NCBI GenBank assembly: GCA_017644185.1
Contig: JAEPMA010000012.1
Location: 49,397 to 113,396 of the forward strand
DNA length: 64,000 nucleotides
Origin: Rhodospirillales bacterium
Lineage (GTDB): Bacteria > Pseudomonadota > Alphaproteobacteria > Rhodospirillales > Casp-alpha2
Direction of reading: 5' to 3'
Shown piece after piece: positions 43,721 through 54,091 of this stretch. Below the pieces are notes generated by a model. It saw only the letters and a program-made list of their open reading frames with translations, had not been told where the DNA came from and ran no database searches. Position 1 is the first letter of the stretch; each line of letters starts with the position of its first letter. Made by a program: the position numbers and the translations under genes.

Positions 43721-44398
43721 TCAAGCTTCCTCGCCCGACAAAAGATAACCGACACCACGGATCGTGTGAACGGTGACATTCGCGCCAGCCCCTTGTAACC
43801 GTTTGCGCAAGCGGGACACATGAACTTCCACGGAATTTGATGAAACCTCTTCGTCGAAACCGTAAATCTTGTCCTCGAGAACGTCTTTGGGGACTACCCG
43901 TCCCTTACGCCGAAGAAGCTGCTCCAGCACCTCCATCTCACGCCTAGAAATCGGCGTGGTCTTCTGGTTGACGCGAACTTCTCGGGCCGTCGTATCGAAT
44001 TCTATATTCCCTTCGGCGAGCACCGTTCCAAGAACCCCGCCCGGCCGGCGCAGCAAGGCCCTGACCCGGGCCAGAAGTTCTTCCATCGCGAAAGGTTTGA
44101 GCATGTAGTCGTCAGACCCGGCGTTGAGGCCGCGTACGCGGTCTTCGACCGCATCGCGCGCCGTCAGGATCAAAACCGGCGTAACGTCCCCGTCATCGCG
44201 CCATTTCTTGAGTACGTCGAGACCATCCTTGTCAGGAAGTCCGAGGTCGAGAACAACGGCATCGTAATCGACGGTTTCCATAGCTGCATCGCCGTCACCG
44301 GCGTTGTAAACGACGTCCACTGTAAATCCGCCGGCTTCCAGGCCTTCTTTGACGAATTCCGCGAAACGTTCATGATCCTCGACGAGCAAGAGACGCAA
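43721..44398 (-). CDS. OmpR/PhoB-family response regulator
   Basis: 225 residues. Receiver domain with acidic pocket (LLVEDHERF), phospho-acceptor D51 (AVVLDLGLPDKDG) and LILTARD switch; then a winged-helix DNA-binding domain (about 125-222) with ISRREMEVLEQLLRRKG, NSVEVHVSRLRKRL and VHTIRGVGYLL. The start is a TTG at 44398 with GGAGG five bases upstream, which gives the usual length. It is first in an operon with the DUF2336 gene and the kinase. Confidence 0.9.
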   Translation of the reverse strand: MRLLLVEDHERFAEFVKEGLEAGGFTVDVVYNAGDGDAAMETVDYDAVVLDLGLPDKDGLDVLKKWRDDGDVTPVLILTARDAVEDRVRGLNAGSDDYMLKPFAMEELLARVRALLRRPGGVLGTVLAEGNIEFDTTAREVRVNQKTTPISRREMEVLEQLLRRKGRVVPKDVLEDKIYGFDEEVSSNSVEVHVSRLRKRLQGAGANVTVHTIRGVGYLLSGEEA

Positions 44399-44561
44399 GA
44401 CATCCTCCGATATTGCACGGACGGCTGCCGGTTTTCGAACGAACCGGCACAAACCTTATAAACACGGCGAGAATCACGCCGGAGCCGACCTAGCCCCGAC
44501 ACAGAATTCCCCCGTCTCTCCCAAGGTACAAGGCCTAAAAAATAGGGCAAGCACTGAACCT

Positions 44562-45560
44562 TTATAGATCAACCGGTTGAGCTTGTTCATCCTCGGGGTC
44601 AAAACCGAGAGTCTTCCACGTATCTTCCATATGTGGTGGCAGCGGCGCCGTGATCGTAATAGGGGGGCCGTTCTTGCGGGGTATCATCAAGGCACGCGCG
44701 TGCAGGTGTAACTTCTTGGCGATTCCGGCTTCGAACACGGCGCTGTCTCGCTCACCATACTTCCCGTCGCCCAGGATCGGGTTCCCCATGACCTGGCAAT
44801 GTACCCGCAACTGGTGCGTGCGTCCGGTGAGCGGTTCCAGTTCGACCCATGTCACCTGCTTGCCGGCCTTGTCGATAACGCGAAACCGGGTTTTCGCGGA
44901 CTTACCCATGTTCTCATCGACCTGGACGAGGTCGCCGCGCTTACCCGGCAATTTGGCCAATGGCGCGTCAATCGTGCCACCTTCGTGCGGTGGTGCGCCA
45001 ACAACGATGGCCCAGTAAATCTTGCGGGTATCGCGGGCCTGAAACGCCTTGGCCAATCGCGCCGCCGAAGCTCGTGTGCGGGCCAGCAAGAGAACACCCG
45101 AGGTGTCCTTGTCGAGACGATGCACGAGGCGTGGCCGCTCTTTCGCCCCAAGCTTCAAACGATCAAGGGCGCCGTCAATGTGCGTGTCCATGCCAGAACC
45201 ACCTTGCACGGCCAGCCCCGGCGGCTTGTTGATCGCTAATATGTCATCGTCGATGTAGATAATGCAGTCTTTGAGGTCATCCCCAAGTTTTCCCGCCGCC
45301 TCTACGTCCATCCCACCAAGTGTCGCTTTCTTCGATACCTCGTCCTCTACATCTTCGATATTCGGGGGAATGCGGACTGTTTGGCCTTCCTCGACCCGGT
45401 CGGCTGCTTTGGATCGCGCGCCATCAACCCTGATCTGACCGGTACGAAGCAACTTCTGCACCTTTCCCTGCTTGAGGCCGGGAAACCGGTTCCTGAGCCA
45501 GCGGTCCAGCCGCTGGCCGCCCTCGCCGTCATCGACAACGATGTTCCTGACGCCGCTCAT
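44562..45560 (-). CDS. RluC/RluD-family pseudouridine synthase
   Basis: 332 residues. S4 RNA-binding domain (about 14-75, LDRWLRNRFPGLKQGKVQKL), then the catalytic domain with PRLVHRLDKDTSGVLLLA (D150) and PLTGRTHQLRVHCQVMG. It should modify 23S rRNA uridines (955/2504/2580 for RluC or 1911/1915/1917 for RluD). The ATG at 45560 overlaps the crcB stop by four bases (ATGA). A longer open frame upstream runs out of frame over crcB and was not used. Confidence 0.9.
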   Translation of the reverse strand: MSGVRNIVVDDGEGGQRLDRWLRNRFPGLKQGKVQKLLRTGQIRVDGARSKAADRVEEGQTVRIPPNIEDVEDEVSKKATLGGMDVEAAGKLGDDLKDCIIYIDDDILAINKPPGLAVQGGSGMDTHIDGALDRLKLGAKERPRLVHRLDKDTSGVLLLARTRASAARLAKAFQARDTRKIYWAIVVGAPPHEGGTIDAPLAKLPGKRGDLVQVDENMGKSAKTRFRVIDKAGKQVTWVELEPLTGRTHQLRVHCQVMGNPILGDGKYGERDSAVFEAGIAKKLHLHARALMIPRKNGPPITITAPLPPHMEDTWKTLGFDPEDEQAQPVDL

Positions 45561-45943
45561 GTCAGCACGGCCCGCATGACCGTCATGCCGGCCCAAAGCG
45601 CGGCGATACTGACGACCACCGATACGGCAACATAAACCATCGCATGTGCGGTTTCGCCCCGGGTCATCAACGTCACCACGTCCAGCGAAAACGTCGAAAA
45701 TGTCGTGAAAGCCCCCAGCACGCCGATCACGATCATGGCGCGTACTTCCGGGCTCGGCGACCAGGCCAGTGCCGACACTTCGATCAAGACGCCAAGCACA
45801 AACGAGCCGACGACGTTTACGATCAAGGTGCCATACGGGAAACCATGCCCCAATACAGCCCCCGCCAGCGACACGACGCCGTAGCGCCCGACCGCGCCGA
45901 TCGCCCCGCCTGCGGCCACATAGAGTATCGTCGTCAGATTCAC
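45557..45943 (-). CDS. crcB: Fluoride exporter CrcB/FluC
   Basis: 128 residues, four membrane helices. Motifs GGAIGAVGRYGV, GTLIVNVVGSFVLG (the conserved Asn) and GAFTTFSTFSLD. A single-gene fluoride channel that functions as an antiparallel dimer. The start is a GTG at 45943 that overlaps the rarA stop (GTGA), and its own stop overlaps the pseudouridine synthase start. No fluoride riboswitch is evident upstream. Confidence 0.9.
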   Translation of the reverse strand: MNLTTILYVAAGGAIGAVGRYGVVSLAGAVLGHGFPYGTLIVNVVGSFVLGVLIEVSALAWSPSPEVRAMIVIGVLGAFTTFSTFSLDVVTLMTRGETAHAMVYVAVSVVVSIAALWAGMTVMRAVLT

Positions 45944-47244
45944 TGGTCCGTATCCTTAGGCCGTTTTCGGCGCAGTGTATCCCAGTATTGAAGGCGTTTT
46001 GCAATCTCGCGCTCGAAACCGGCCTCCTTTGGGCTGTAAAGGCGCTGACGCGACATTTCGTCGGGAAAGTAATCCTGCCCTGAAAACCCCTCGGCGGTGT
46101 CGTGATCGTAGGCGTAACCGTCGCCGTAACCGATTTCCTTCATCAGCTTGGTCGGCGCATTGAGGATATGCTTGGGCGGCATCAGCGAGCCTGTCTCCTT
46201 GGCCAGACGGTTCGCGGCCGACTGCGCTTTGTATGCGGCGTTCGACTTTGGTGCCGTCGCCAAATAGAGCACACATTGGACAATCGCCAACTCCCCTTCT
46301 GGCGAGCCTAAGCGTTCGTAAGCTTCCCACGCCGCAATCGATTGCGGCAGCGCGTTCGGATCGGCCAGCCCGATATCTTCGGAAGCGAACCGAACCAGCC
46401 TACGGGCCACGTAGCGCGGATCCTCGCCACCCGCCATCATGCGCGCGAACCAGTAAAGGGCCGCGTCTGCGTCGGAACCTCTTAAAGACTTATGCAATGC
46501 GGAGATCAGGTTGTAGTGCGCTTCCTGGCCCTTGTCATAGAGCGGTTGGCGGCTCTGCACCACATTCGCTAATTGCTCGGGATTTAAGGGGGCGTCATCC
46601 GCTGGGAGCCCGATAAGAATGTCGGCCATATTCAGCAAATACCTGCCGTCACCATCGGCCATGGCACGAAGCGCGGTCCGCGCGTCGTCATCGACGGGGA
46701 GTTTTCGGTCTTCCGCAGCCTCAACCCGCTCCAACAACTCCTCTAAAGCATCGTCGTCGAGACGGCGAAGCACGAGGACCTGCGCCCGAGACAGTAACGC
46801 GGCATTCAGTTCGAATGAGGGATTTTCCGTCGTCGCGCCGACCAGCACGACGGTACCATCCTCGACGAACGGCAGGAACCCGTCCTGCTGGGCCCGGTTG
46901 AAGCGGTGGATCTCGTCGACAAACAAAAGGGTGCCCTGCCCCATTTCGCGTTTGCGGCGGGCTTCGTCGACCGCCTTGCGCACATCGGCAACGCCGGAAA
47001 AAACAGCGGACAGAGGCGCGAACGCAAGATCCGTCTCTTTCGCCAGCAGGCGCGCGATGGTGGTCTTCCCGGTCCCGGGCGGCCCCCAGAAGATCACCGA
47101 AGCCAGCTTCTTGGCCGCGATCATCCGGCTGAGCGGCCCCTCGGGTCCAAGGATATGATCCTGCCCGACGACATCGGATAAGGTCTGCGGGCGTAAACGG
47201 TCTGCAAGCGGACGGGGCGCATCGGCTTCAAAAAGCGTGTTCAC
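45940..47244 (-). CDS. rarA: Replication-associated recombination protein RarA (MgsA)
   Basis: 434 residues. AAA+ ATPase with Walker A WGPPGTGKTTIA, Walker B LLFVDEIHRF, sensor 1 VGATTENPSF, and the C-terminal RarA domain ending YWDTLRRKRPK. It works at stalled replication forks, related to clamp loaders. The GTG at 47244 is preferred, with a TTG at 47250 possible. The rarA-crcB-rluC order with overlapping stop/start codons implies a single transcript. Confidence 0.92.
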   Translation of the reverse strand: MNTLFEADAPRPLADRLRPQTLSDVVGQDHILGPEGPLSRMIAAKKLASVIFWGPPGTGKTTIARLLAKETDLAFAPLSAVFSGVADVRKAVDEARRKREMGQGTLLFVDEIHRFNRAQQDGFLPFVEDGTVVLVGATTENPSFELNAALLSRAQVLVLRRLDDDALEELLERVEAAEDRKLPVDDDARTALRAMADGDGRYLLNMADILIGLPADDAPLNPEQLANVVQSRQPLYDKGQEAHYNLISALHKSLRGSDADAALYWFARMMAGGEDPRYVARRLVRFASEDIGLADPNALPQSIAAWEAYERLGSPEGELAIVQCVLYLATAPKSNAAYKAQSAANRLAKETGSLMPPKHILNAPTKLMKEIGYGDGYAYDHDTAEGFSGQDYFPDEMSRQRLYSPKEAGFEREIAKRLQYWDTLRRKRPKDTDQ

Positions 47245-47262
47245 CGACAACGCCCCCCGAGC

Positions 47263-47958
47263 CTAGCGCAGATGCGCGGCGAAGAATTCCTGCGACCGAT
47301 CACGGGCGAGGTTCGCCGCCGCTTCGTCGTAGTGCTCTCCACCTTTTCGAGCGAAGGCATGGTCGTTGCCTTGATAATCAAACAGGGTGGCCTTTTCATT
47401 CCCATCGAGGGCGGCATGCACCTTCGCCTGATTTTCTTTCGGCACGAAACCGTCTTCGGTCGCGATGTGCAGCAGCACCGGCGCTTTCAGGTCCTCACCG
47501 ACATGTTCTTCGAGCATCACCCCGTAGTATCCAACCGCCGCATCGACTTTGGTCCGTGTCGCCGTAAGGAACGCCAGCCTGCCACCCAGGCAGAACCCGA
47601 CCGAGCCGACCTTCCCCGTGCATGCATCGAGGCCGCGAAGATGCTCGATCGTGGCATCGAGATCGTCGACGCCCTTTTCCAGGTCAAAGCCGTTGAAGAG
47701 TTCGAACGCCCTAGCCCATTCTTCCTCGGTTTGATCGGTAATCTGAATACCCGGCTCCTGACGCCAGAACAGGTCCGGGCAGAGCGCTACATAGCCAGCC
47801 GCGGCCCACTCATCGGTCAGCCCCCGCATCACCTCGTTAACACCGAAAATCTCCTGAATGACCACGATTCCCGGGCCCGAACCACCTTCGGGCAGGGCCA
47901 AATAACCCATGAATTCGCCGCCGTCCTTCGATTTGATCGTGATTTCCTGTCCACTCAT
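47263..47958 (-). CDS. Dienelactone hydrolase family protein
   Basis: 231 residues of the alpha/beta hydrolase DLH family. Nucleophile C123 in GSVGFCLGGRLAF, with D169 (ATEDGFVP) and H200 (GNDHAFAR) completing the triad, and E36 (QEIFGVN). It may hydrolyse a lactone or ester; the substrate is unknown. It lies between rarA and the DegQ protease gene with small gaps. Confidence 0.86.
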   Translation of the reverse strand: MSGQEITIKSKDGGEFMGYLALPEGGSGPGIVVIQEIFGVNEVMRGLTDEWAAAGYVALCPDLFWRQEPGIQITDQTEEEWARAFELFNGFDLEKGVDDLDATIEHLRGLDACTGKVGSVGFCLGGRLAFLTATRTKVDAAVGYYGVMLEEHVGEDLKAPVLLHIATEDGFVPKENQAKVHAALDGNEKATLFDYQGNDHAFARKGGEHYDEAAANLARDRSQEFFAAHLR

Positions 47959-48035
47959 CCGATTATCCTCCCGGTGCTGATGTGAATTGCCGAAGAGCCT
48001 AACGCATCACCCTGGCAGGGCCAAGGAAGCGAGGC

Positions 48036-49460
48036 CTACCCCCTGAAAACGAAGTCGTATGTTTTGCCACGCCGTTCGACACGGATCTTCCACTCTCCCT
48101 TCGGCTCGCCGGAAACCGCATCTTTCAGATCTTGCACCGATGCGATCTTCGACGAATTGACCTGCCGAACGATATCGCCCGGCCGGAAATCCAGCCTGGA
48201 AGCGATTCCGCCTCGCCTCATGCGCAAAATCACGACCCCCTCATTGAACGGATCGATATTGTTGGCTTCCGCCAAGGCCGGAGACATGTTGGCAATAACC
48301 GTATCCCCGAGAGGATGGTGGCCCTTTAACTCGGTCTCATCCGGCGCCGGCATATCCGGTGCCGGCTGCATGTCGATGGTCAACGCTTCGACCGCCTGCC
48401 CCCGCATGACCCGAAGGACCGCCTGATCACCGACAGGCAGGGTTGCAACCCTGTATTCGAGATCGTCAGGGCCCGCAACTTCATGGCCGTTGATCGCGAG
48501 GATGATATCGCCCGCGCGAACCCCGCCGATCCCTGCTGATCCTTCTTTGTGTACCTGACTGACAATGACACCCTGCGGCCGCTTCATGCCGAGCGAATGC
48601 GCGATATCTGAGGTTACGGCTTGCCCGTACGCCCCGAGCCAAGGACGGATCAGCTTTCCGTCCTCCTTAATCCCATGAATAACCGCCCGCACCATATTCG
48701 ACGGCACAGCGAAACCGATCCCATGTGAGCCGCCGCTTTTCGAGAAAATGGAAGTGTTGATACCAACAAGCCGTCCGTCCATCGACAACAACGCACCACC
48801 CGAATTCCCCGGATTGATGGCCGCATCGGTCTGAATGAAGGACTTTAACTCGGTATTATTTCCAATCGCGCGCGCCAGTGCCGAGACGATACCGCTGGTG
48901 ACGGTTTGACCGACGCCGAACGGGTTCCCGATCGCGAGCACAAGATCCCCGACCTTCAATTCATCAGAATCGCGAAGTTCCAATGCCGGTAAGGGATCCG
49001 GTCCGGGGTCGACACGCAGGACCGAAAGATCGCTTTTGTCATCCGACACTACGATCTTCGCCTCGAACTCACGTTTATCGGCGAGCACGACCACGATCTT
49101 GTCGGCCCCCTCTATGACATGCTGATTGGTGACGACCAGCCCATCAGGGCTGACAATCACACCTGAGCCCAGCGAATTCTGTTGTTCGCGTCTTGGCGCC
49201 CCACGATTGAATGGGACGCCCAAATCACCGAAGAAACGGCGGAAAAAAGGATCGTCAAACAACGGTGGCACCTGCCGGTTGGAGACGATCTTTTGGGTAT
49301 AGATATTGACCACTGCTGGTGCCGCTTTATCGACCAACGGCGCGTAAGACAGTTGTACCTGGGCGCGGCTTTCCGGCACCCGGCGCTCTTGCGCCTGCGC
49401 ACTGCCCAAACCAACGGCAACAGCAATTAAGAGGCTGACGGTAACATGGAGAAAACGCAT
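48036..49460 (-). CDS. DegQ/DegP-type periplasmic serine protease
   Basis: 474 residues. A signal peptide (1-23), trypsin-like domain with H114 (TNQHVIEGAD), D144 (DKSDLSVLRV) and S220 (NPGNSGGAL), and two PDZ domains (about 290-375 and 385-474). A quality-control protease/chaperone in the periplasm. The ATG at 49460 gives a proper signal peptide. It lies downstream of rplQ and a terminator, so probably has its own promoter. Confidence 0.93.
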   Translation of the reverse strand: MRFLHVTVSLLIAVAVGLGSAQAQERRVPESRAQVQLSYAPLVDKAAPAVVNIYTQKIVSNRQVPPLFDDPFFRRFFGDLGVPFNRGAPRREQQNSLGSGVIVSPDGLVVTNQHVIEGADKIVVVLADKREFEAKIVVSDDKSDLSVLRVDPGPDPLPALELRDSDELKVGDLVLAIGNPFGVGQTVTSGIVSALARAIGNNTELKSFIQTDAAINPGNSGGALLSMDGRLVGINTSIFSKSGGSHGIGFAVPSNMVRAVIHGIKEDGKLIRPWLGAYGQAVTSDIAHSLGMKRPQGVIVSQVHKEGSAGIGGVRAGDIILAINGHEVAGPDDLEYRVATLPVGDQAVLRVMRGQAVEALTIDMQPAPDMPAPDETELKGHHPLGDTVIANMSPALAEANNIDPFNEGVVILRMRRGGIASRLDFRPGDIVRQVNSSKIASVQDLKDAVSGEPKGEWKIRVERRGKTYDFVFRG

Positions 49461-49524
49461 ATCTCTAAATAGGCCTGTTGAAATGACGTGTCGAGGGGCT
49501 TGAGCGCGCCCAATTCCCATACAC

Positions 49525-49558
49525 GAAAACAAAAACGGCGCCCCAAGGGACGCCGTTT
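49525..49558 (-). terminator. Terminator of the rpsJ-to-rplQ ribosomal superoperon
   Basis: On the minus strand AAACGGCG-TCCCTTGGGG-CGCCGTTT (49558-49533) is followed by TTGTTTTCG. It lies 23 bases after the rplQ stop. Confidence 0.88.
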
Positions 49559-49580
49559 CCAGAAACGATTTCGTCTGCGC

Positions 49581-50006
49581 TTAGCCTTCGACGTCCATAT
49601 CCGCTTCGGCTTCGACGCGGGCGCGGTCTTCGGCGCCTTTGGCGTCCGGATCGCGGTCCACAAGCTCAATGACGGCCATCGGCGCGCTATCGCCATAGCG
49701 GAAGCCCGCCTTCAGAACACGGGAATAACCGCCCGGACGGTCCTGATAGCGCTCGGCCAGGGTCGAAAACAGTTTGGTCACGGCCGCATCGTCGCGCAGG
49801 AACGCAAAAGCGCGGCGACGGTCATGCAGCGTGCCCTTTTTACCGAGCGAAATCATGCGGTCGATAAAGCGGCGCAGCTCTTTCGCCTTCGGCAGGGTCG
49901 TTTTGATCTGTTCGTGAACGATCAGGGACGCGGTCATGTTGGAAAACATCGCTTTGCGATGGGTGTGCGTCCGATTCAGTTTGCGGTAACCGCTTGCGTG
50001 TCTCAT
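49581..50006 (-). CDS. rplQ: 50S ribosomal protein L17
   Basis: 141 residues. Recognised by [20 protein letters not shown] and [17 protein letters not shown], which are typical of bacterial L17. The C-terminal tail after the core is acidic. It is the last gene of the alpha operon, after rpoA, with a terminator downstream. Confidence 0.96.
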   Translation of the reverse strand: MRHASGYRKLNRTHTHRKAMFSNMTASLIVHEQIKTTLPKAKELRRFIDRMISLGKKGTLHDRRRAFAFLRDDAAVTKLFSTLAERYQDRPGGYSRVLKAGFRYGDSAPMAVIELVDRDPDAKGAEDRARVEAEADMDVEG

Positions 50007-50113
50007 CTCAGGCTCCTCATTCTTTGCCCACGCGTGCCATTTTACCCGTGGGTCATCTGGTTCTTGTTTCGGTCCGGCGCCTTGAGGCGCCGACCGTCAT
50101 TCGAAAGACTCGA

Positions 50114-51130
50114 TCAGAACGGATCTTCCAGTTTCTTGGCCATGTCTTCGATATTTTCCGGCGGCCATTCCGAAATTTCCATGCCCAGGTGCAGGCCCAT
50201 CTGCGACAGCACTTCCTTGATCTCGTTCAGGGACTTGCGGCCGAAGTTCGGCGTGCGGAGCATGTCGGCTTCGGTCTTCTGAACCAAATCGCCGATGTAA
50301 ATGATGTTGTCGTTCTTGAGGCAGTTCGCCGAACGGACGGAAAGCTCCAGTTCGTCGACCTTGCGCAAAAGATTGCGGTTGAACGGCAGTTCGTCGCGGC
50401 TTTCTTCGATCACTTCACCCGACGGCTCATCGAAGTTGATGAACAGCTGAAGCTGATCCTGGAGAATGCGGGCGGCAAGCGCCACTGCGTCTTCCGGGGT
50501 GACGGCACCATTCGTCGTCACGTCGAGGAACAGCTTGTCGTAATCTGTGTCCTGACCAACACGGGTGTTTTCCACCTTGTAGGCAACCTTGCGCACCGGC
50601 GAGAACACCGCGTCGATCGGGATGAGGCCGATCGGGCTGTCATCGGGACGGTTCTGCGATGCCGGCACGTAACCTTTGCCGTTCTCAACGGTCAATTCCA
50701 TCGAAAGCGTGGCACCGCTATCCAGATGGCAGATCACCAGATCCGGCTCCATGATTTCGATGTCCGGACCGGTTTCGATCATGCTGGCAGTCACTTCGCA
50801 CGGACCCTCAGCCTTGAGCGACATCCGCTTCGGCCCCTCGGCCATCATCTTCAGGCCCATCGACTTGATGTTCAGGACGATGTCGGTCACGTCTTCGCGC
50901 ACACCAGCAATCGACGAGAACTCGTGCAGCACGCTGTCGATCTGGATCGACGTGACCGCAGCACCCTGTAGCGAGGACAGGAGGATGCGGCGCAGCGCAT
51001 TGCCAAGCGTCAGGCCGAACCCGCGCTCCAGCGGCTCGGCGACCACACTCGCCTGCCGGCTCGGGTCCGTCCCCGCAACGACTTCGAGTTTCGACGGTTT
51101 AATCAGTTCTTGCCAATTTTTCTGAAGCAC
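50114..51130 (-). CDS. rpoA: DNA-directed RNA polymerase subunit alpha
   Basis: 338 residues. N-terminal dimerisation domain ([23 protein letters not shown]), flexible linker and C-terminal helix-hairpin-helix domain ([20 protein letters not shown]) that contacts upstream DNA and activators. The start is a GTG at 51130 with GAGG eight bases upstream; it gives the usual [15 protein letters not shown] beginning and length. Confidence 0.96.
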   Translation of the reverse strand: MLQKNWQELIKPSKLEVVAGTDPSRQASVVAEPLERGFGLTLGNALRRILLSSLQGAAVTSIQIDSVLHEFSSIAGVREDVTDIVLNIKSMGLKMMAEGPKRMSLKAEGPCEVTASMIETGPDIEIMEPDLVICHLDSGATLSMELTVENGKGYVPASQNRPDDSPIGLIPIDAVFSPVRKVAYKVENTRVGQDTDYDKLFLDVTTNGAVTPEDAVALAARILQDQLQLFINFDEPSGEVIEESRDELPFNRNLLRKVDELELSVRSANCLKNDNIIYIGDLVQKTEADMLRTPNFGRKSLNEIKEVLSQMGLHLGMEISEWPPENIEDMAKKLEDPF

Positions 51131-51274
51131 TTCAGTGACCTCGCGCTCACAAATGATGGCGGCGTCCTTGATCACAAGGGCGTCGCCTATTTACCTGCCC
51201 GGCATGAGTACGGCCGATCGATCCGAACCCTGCCGAAATGAAACTCCCCGGTTAATGACCGGGAAAGCCGGGCC

Positions 51275-51670
51275 TTAGACCCGGCGACGTTTCCGCGGCC
51301 GACACCCGTTGTGGGGAATCGGCGTCACATCACGAATGGCCGTGATCGTGAAACCGACCGACTGCAGCGCGCGCAGCGCCGACTCACGGCCGGAACCCGG
51401 ACCCTTGACCTCGACTTCAAGGGTCTTCATGCCGTGTTCCATCGCGGCGCGGCCCGCGACTTCACCGGCGACCTGCGCGGCATACGGGGTCGACTTACGC
51501 GACCCCTTAAAGCCCTGCGCACCGGCCGAAGACCACGCAATCGCGTTGCCCTGAGCGTCGGTGATCGTGATGATCGTGTTGTTGAACGTCGAATTAACGT
51601 GCGCGATGCCCGCTGCAATATTCTTCCGTTCGCGGCGGCGGGGACGCGCCGTAGTTGCTGCCTTGGCCAT
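51275..51670 (-). CDS. rpsK: 30S ribosomal protein S11
   Basis: 131 residues with [32 protein letters not shown] and [13 protein letters not shown]. Platform protein of the 30S subunit. Between rpsM and rpoA as usual. Confidence 0.97.
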   Translation of the reverse strand: MAKAATTARPRRRERKNIAAGIAHVNSTFNNTIITITDAQGNAIAWSSAGAQGFKGSRKSTPYAAQVAGEVAGRAAMEHGMKTLEVEVKGPGSGRESALRALQSVGFTITAIRDVTPIPHNGCRPRKRRRV

Positions 51671-51682
51671 GATATCTCGCCC

Positions 51683-52054
51683 TTAAGCTTTCTTCTTACC
51701 GGCAATCGGCTTGGCCGGGCCCTTGCGGGTCCGGGCGTTGGTGTGGGTCCGTTGGCCGCGCACCGGCAACTGCCGGCGATGGCGCAGGCCGCGGTAGCAG
51801 CCAAGATCCATCAGACGCTTGATGTTCATCGCGACGTCACGGCGCAGTTCGCCTTCGACCGTATAATCCTGGTCGATCATGTCGCGGATACGTGCAACCT
51901 CGTCATCGGACAGGTCGCTCACCCGACGGTCATCAGCGATGCCGCAGGCTTCACAGATTTTAACAGCCGTGGTACGGCCAATCCCATGGATGTAGGTCAG
52001 CGCGATAACCGCACGCTTTCCAGTCGGGATATTTACACCAGCAATACGCGCCAA
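51683..52054 (-). CDS. rpsM: 30S ribosomal protein S13
   Basis: 123 residues, [20 protein letters not shown] at the start and [20 protein letters not shown] near the end. Head protein contacting L5 and tRNA. The start is a TTG at 52054, eight bases after AAGGAG; no ATG is available at the family start. Confidence 0.96.
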   Translation of the reverse strand: MARIAGVNIPTGKRAVIALTYIHGIGRTTAVKICEACGIADDRRVSDLSDDEVARIRDMIDQDYTVEGELRRDVAMNIKRLMDLGCYRGLRHRRQLPVRGQRTHTNARTRKGPAKPIAGKKKA

Positions 52055-52178
52055 AGCTCGTACTCCTTAAACTTTGGGTCGAAACGGACAGCCACCGGTT
52101 GATTGAAGAGCGCGGATTATATTGATCCTGCCCGGCAAGTCAACTCATGAGCCTGACTTTTTCGTACTCCAGCCTTCG

Positions 52179-52745
52179 TTAATCCAAGATCGCATACAGG
52201 GATTTTGTAACAGAATCAATATCCTGCATGCCATCGACCGTCTTGAGTGCACCTTTGTCCCGATAATACGGAATAATCGGTGCAGTTTGCTCGTGGTAAA
52301 CCTCGAGCCGTTTTTTCAGCGTTTCAGCGTTATCGTCGCTGCGCGCACCACCAGTTTCGGCGGCACGCTTTTCGATTCGGGCGAACAGCGCCTGCTCGTC
52401 CACTTCCATGGAAATCACATGATCGAGCTGAAGCCCCTTGTCCGCCAACATGGCATCAAGGGCTTCGGCCTGCGCGACCGTCCGCGGGAAGCCGTCCAGG
52501 ATGAACCCATTGGCACAGTCCGGCTCTTCGATCCGATCTGCGATAATGCCGACCACGATATCATCGGAGACCAGATCACCCCGGTCCATGACTTCCTTGG
52601 CCTTCTGCCCCATTTCCGTACCGGCGGCAACGGCCGCGCGGAGCATATCCCCGGTCGACAACTGGACGACCTTATACTTTTCAACCAATCGCTCGCATTG
52701 CGTGCCCTTACCGGCACCCGGCGGTCCCAAAAGAATGATGATCAT
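52179..52745 (-). CDS. adk: Adenylate kinase
   Basis: 188 residues. P-loop [46 protein letters not shown] and a short LID without the four-Cys zinc site (short-type Adk). Interconverts ATP, ADP and AMP. The ATG at 52745 overlaps the secY stop by four bases (ATGA). It occupies the place of rpmJ in some other phyla; no L36 gene is seen here. Confidence 0.95.
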   Translation of the reverse strand: MIIILLGPPGAGKGTQCERLVEKYKVVQLSTGDMLRAAVAAGTEMGQKAKEVMDRGDLVSDDIVVGIIADRIEEPDCANGFILDGFPRTVAQAEALDAMLADKGLQLDHVISMEVDEQALFARIEKRAAETGGARSDDNAETLKKRLEVYHEQTAPIIPYYRDKGALKTVDGMQDIDSVTKSLYAILD

Positions 52746-54085
52746 GCCTTGCGTCCCCTGAGCTTGGACTTCTTGATCAAGCCCTCGTACTGGTGCGCCA
52801 GAAGATGCGACTGAACCTGCGTCACGGTATCCATCGTGACCGTCACCACAATCAATAGGCTCGTACCCCCGAAGTAGAACGGCACCGACCAACGCGAGAT
52901 CAGGATTTCCGGTAACAGGCAGATCAGTGCCAGATACCCCGCCCCCACGACGGTCAATCGGGTCAACACCCAGTCGAGGTAGTCGGCGGTATTTTTGCCG
53001 GGACGGATACCCGGCACGAAGCCACCGTATTTCTTCAGGTTGTCGGCCGTCTCCGCCGGGTTGAATACAACCGCGGTATAGAAGAAGGCAAAGAACACGA
53101 TCATGCTGATGTACATGATCAGATAAAGCGGCTGACCACGGCCCATGTAAGCGGCGATGGTGTTCATCCATTCCGGACCGGAACCGGCCGAGAACTGCAG
53201 CACCGTAATCGGCAAAAGCAGGATCGAGCTCGCGAAGATCGGCGGAATCACGCCGGCCGTGTTGACTTTCAGCGGCAGGTGCGATGTATCGCCACCCATC
53301 ATCTTATTACCGCGCTGACGCTTCGGATACTGGATCAGAATGCGGCGCTGCGCACGCTCAACATAGACGATGAAGAAGATCACGGCGATCGCCATCAGGA
53401 ACAGACCGACGATAATCCCCGTCGACAGCGCACCGGTGCGTCCCAACTCCAGGGTTCCAGCCAGGGCGCGCGGCAGTTCCGCAACGATACCCGCGAAGAT
53501 GATCAGTGAGATGCCGTTACCGACACCGCGTGCGGTAATCTGCTCACCCAACCACATCAGGAACAAGGTGCCGCCGGTCAGCGTGATCACGACCGTCATC
53601 CGGAAGAACATGCCCGGGTTGTGAACAGCAACGTTGCCGCCGGAGCTCATGCTTTCGAGCCCGACCGCAATTCCGTACGACTGCAGCACACAGATCGCCA
53701 CCGTCAGATAACGGGTGTACTGGTTGATCTTCTTACGGCCGGTTTCCCCCTCTTTCTTCATTTGCTCAAGCTGCGGCGATACCGCCGTCATGAGCTGCAT
53801 GATGATCGAGGCCGAGATGTACGGCATGATGTTGAGCGCAAAAATGGTCATGCGCGAAAGCGCACCGCCCGCGAACATGTCGAACATGCCGAGCACACCG
53901 CCACCTGACTGGTTGAACAGGTCCTGCAGGATGGTCGGGTCGATGCCCGGCAGCGGGACGAACGTACCCAGTCGATAGACGATAAGCGCACCTAGCGTAA
54001 ACCAGATGCGCTTCTTCAATTCCGTCGCCTTAGAGAAGGCGCTGAAATTGACGTTGGAGGCGAGTTGTTCGGCGGCGGAAGCCAT
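52742..54085 (-). CDS. secY: Preprotein translocase subunit SecY
   Basis: 447 residues with ten membrane helices. Typical segments: [20 protein letters not shown] near the first helices, [20 protein letters not shown], and [24 protein letters not shown] VN region, and a C-terminal end [13 protein letters not shown]. The central subunit of the SecYEG channel. Between rplO and adk. Confidence 0.97.
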   Translation of the reverse strand: MASAAEQLASNVNFSAFSKATELKKRIWFTLGALIVYRLGTFVPLPGIDPTILQDLFNQSGGGVLGMFDMFAGGALSRMTIFALNIMPYISASIIMQLMTAVSPQLEQMKKEGETGRKKINQYTRYLTVAICVLQSYGIAVGLESMSSGGNVAVHNPGMFFRMTVVITLTGGTLFLMWLGEQITARGVGNGISLIIFAGIVAELPRALAGTLELGRTGALSTGIIVGLFLMAIAVIFFIVYVERAQRRILIQYPKRQRGNKMMGGDTSHLPLKVNTAGVIPPIFASSILLLPITVLQFSAGSGPEWMNTIAAYMGRGQPLYLIMYISMIVFFAFFYTAVVFNPAETADNLKKYGGFVPGIRPGKNTADYLDWVLTRLTVVGAGYLALICLLPEILISRWSVPFYFGGTSLLIVVTVTMDTVTQVQSHLLAHQYEGLIKKSKLRGRKA

Positions 54086-54091
54086 TCTGGA

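Noticed and set aside
45561..46004. A 148-codon N-terminal extension of the pseudouridine synthase.
   Set aside because: It overlaps the whole of crcB in another frame; the ATG at 45560 overlaps the crcB stop as a normal coupled start and gives an S4-domain start.
52055..52178. A ribosomal protein L36 (rpmJ) gene between adk and rpsM.
   Set aside because: No small Cys/Lys-rich frame of about 37-41 codons is visible there.
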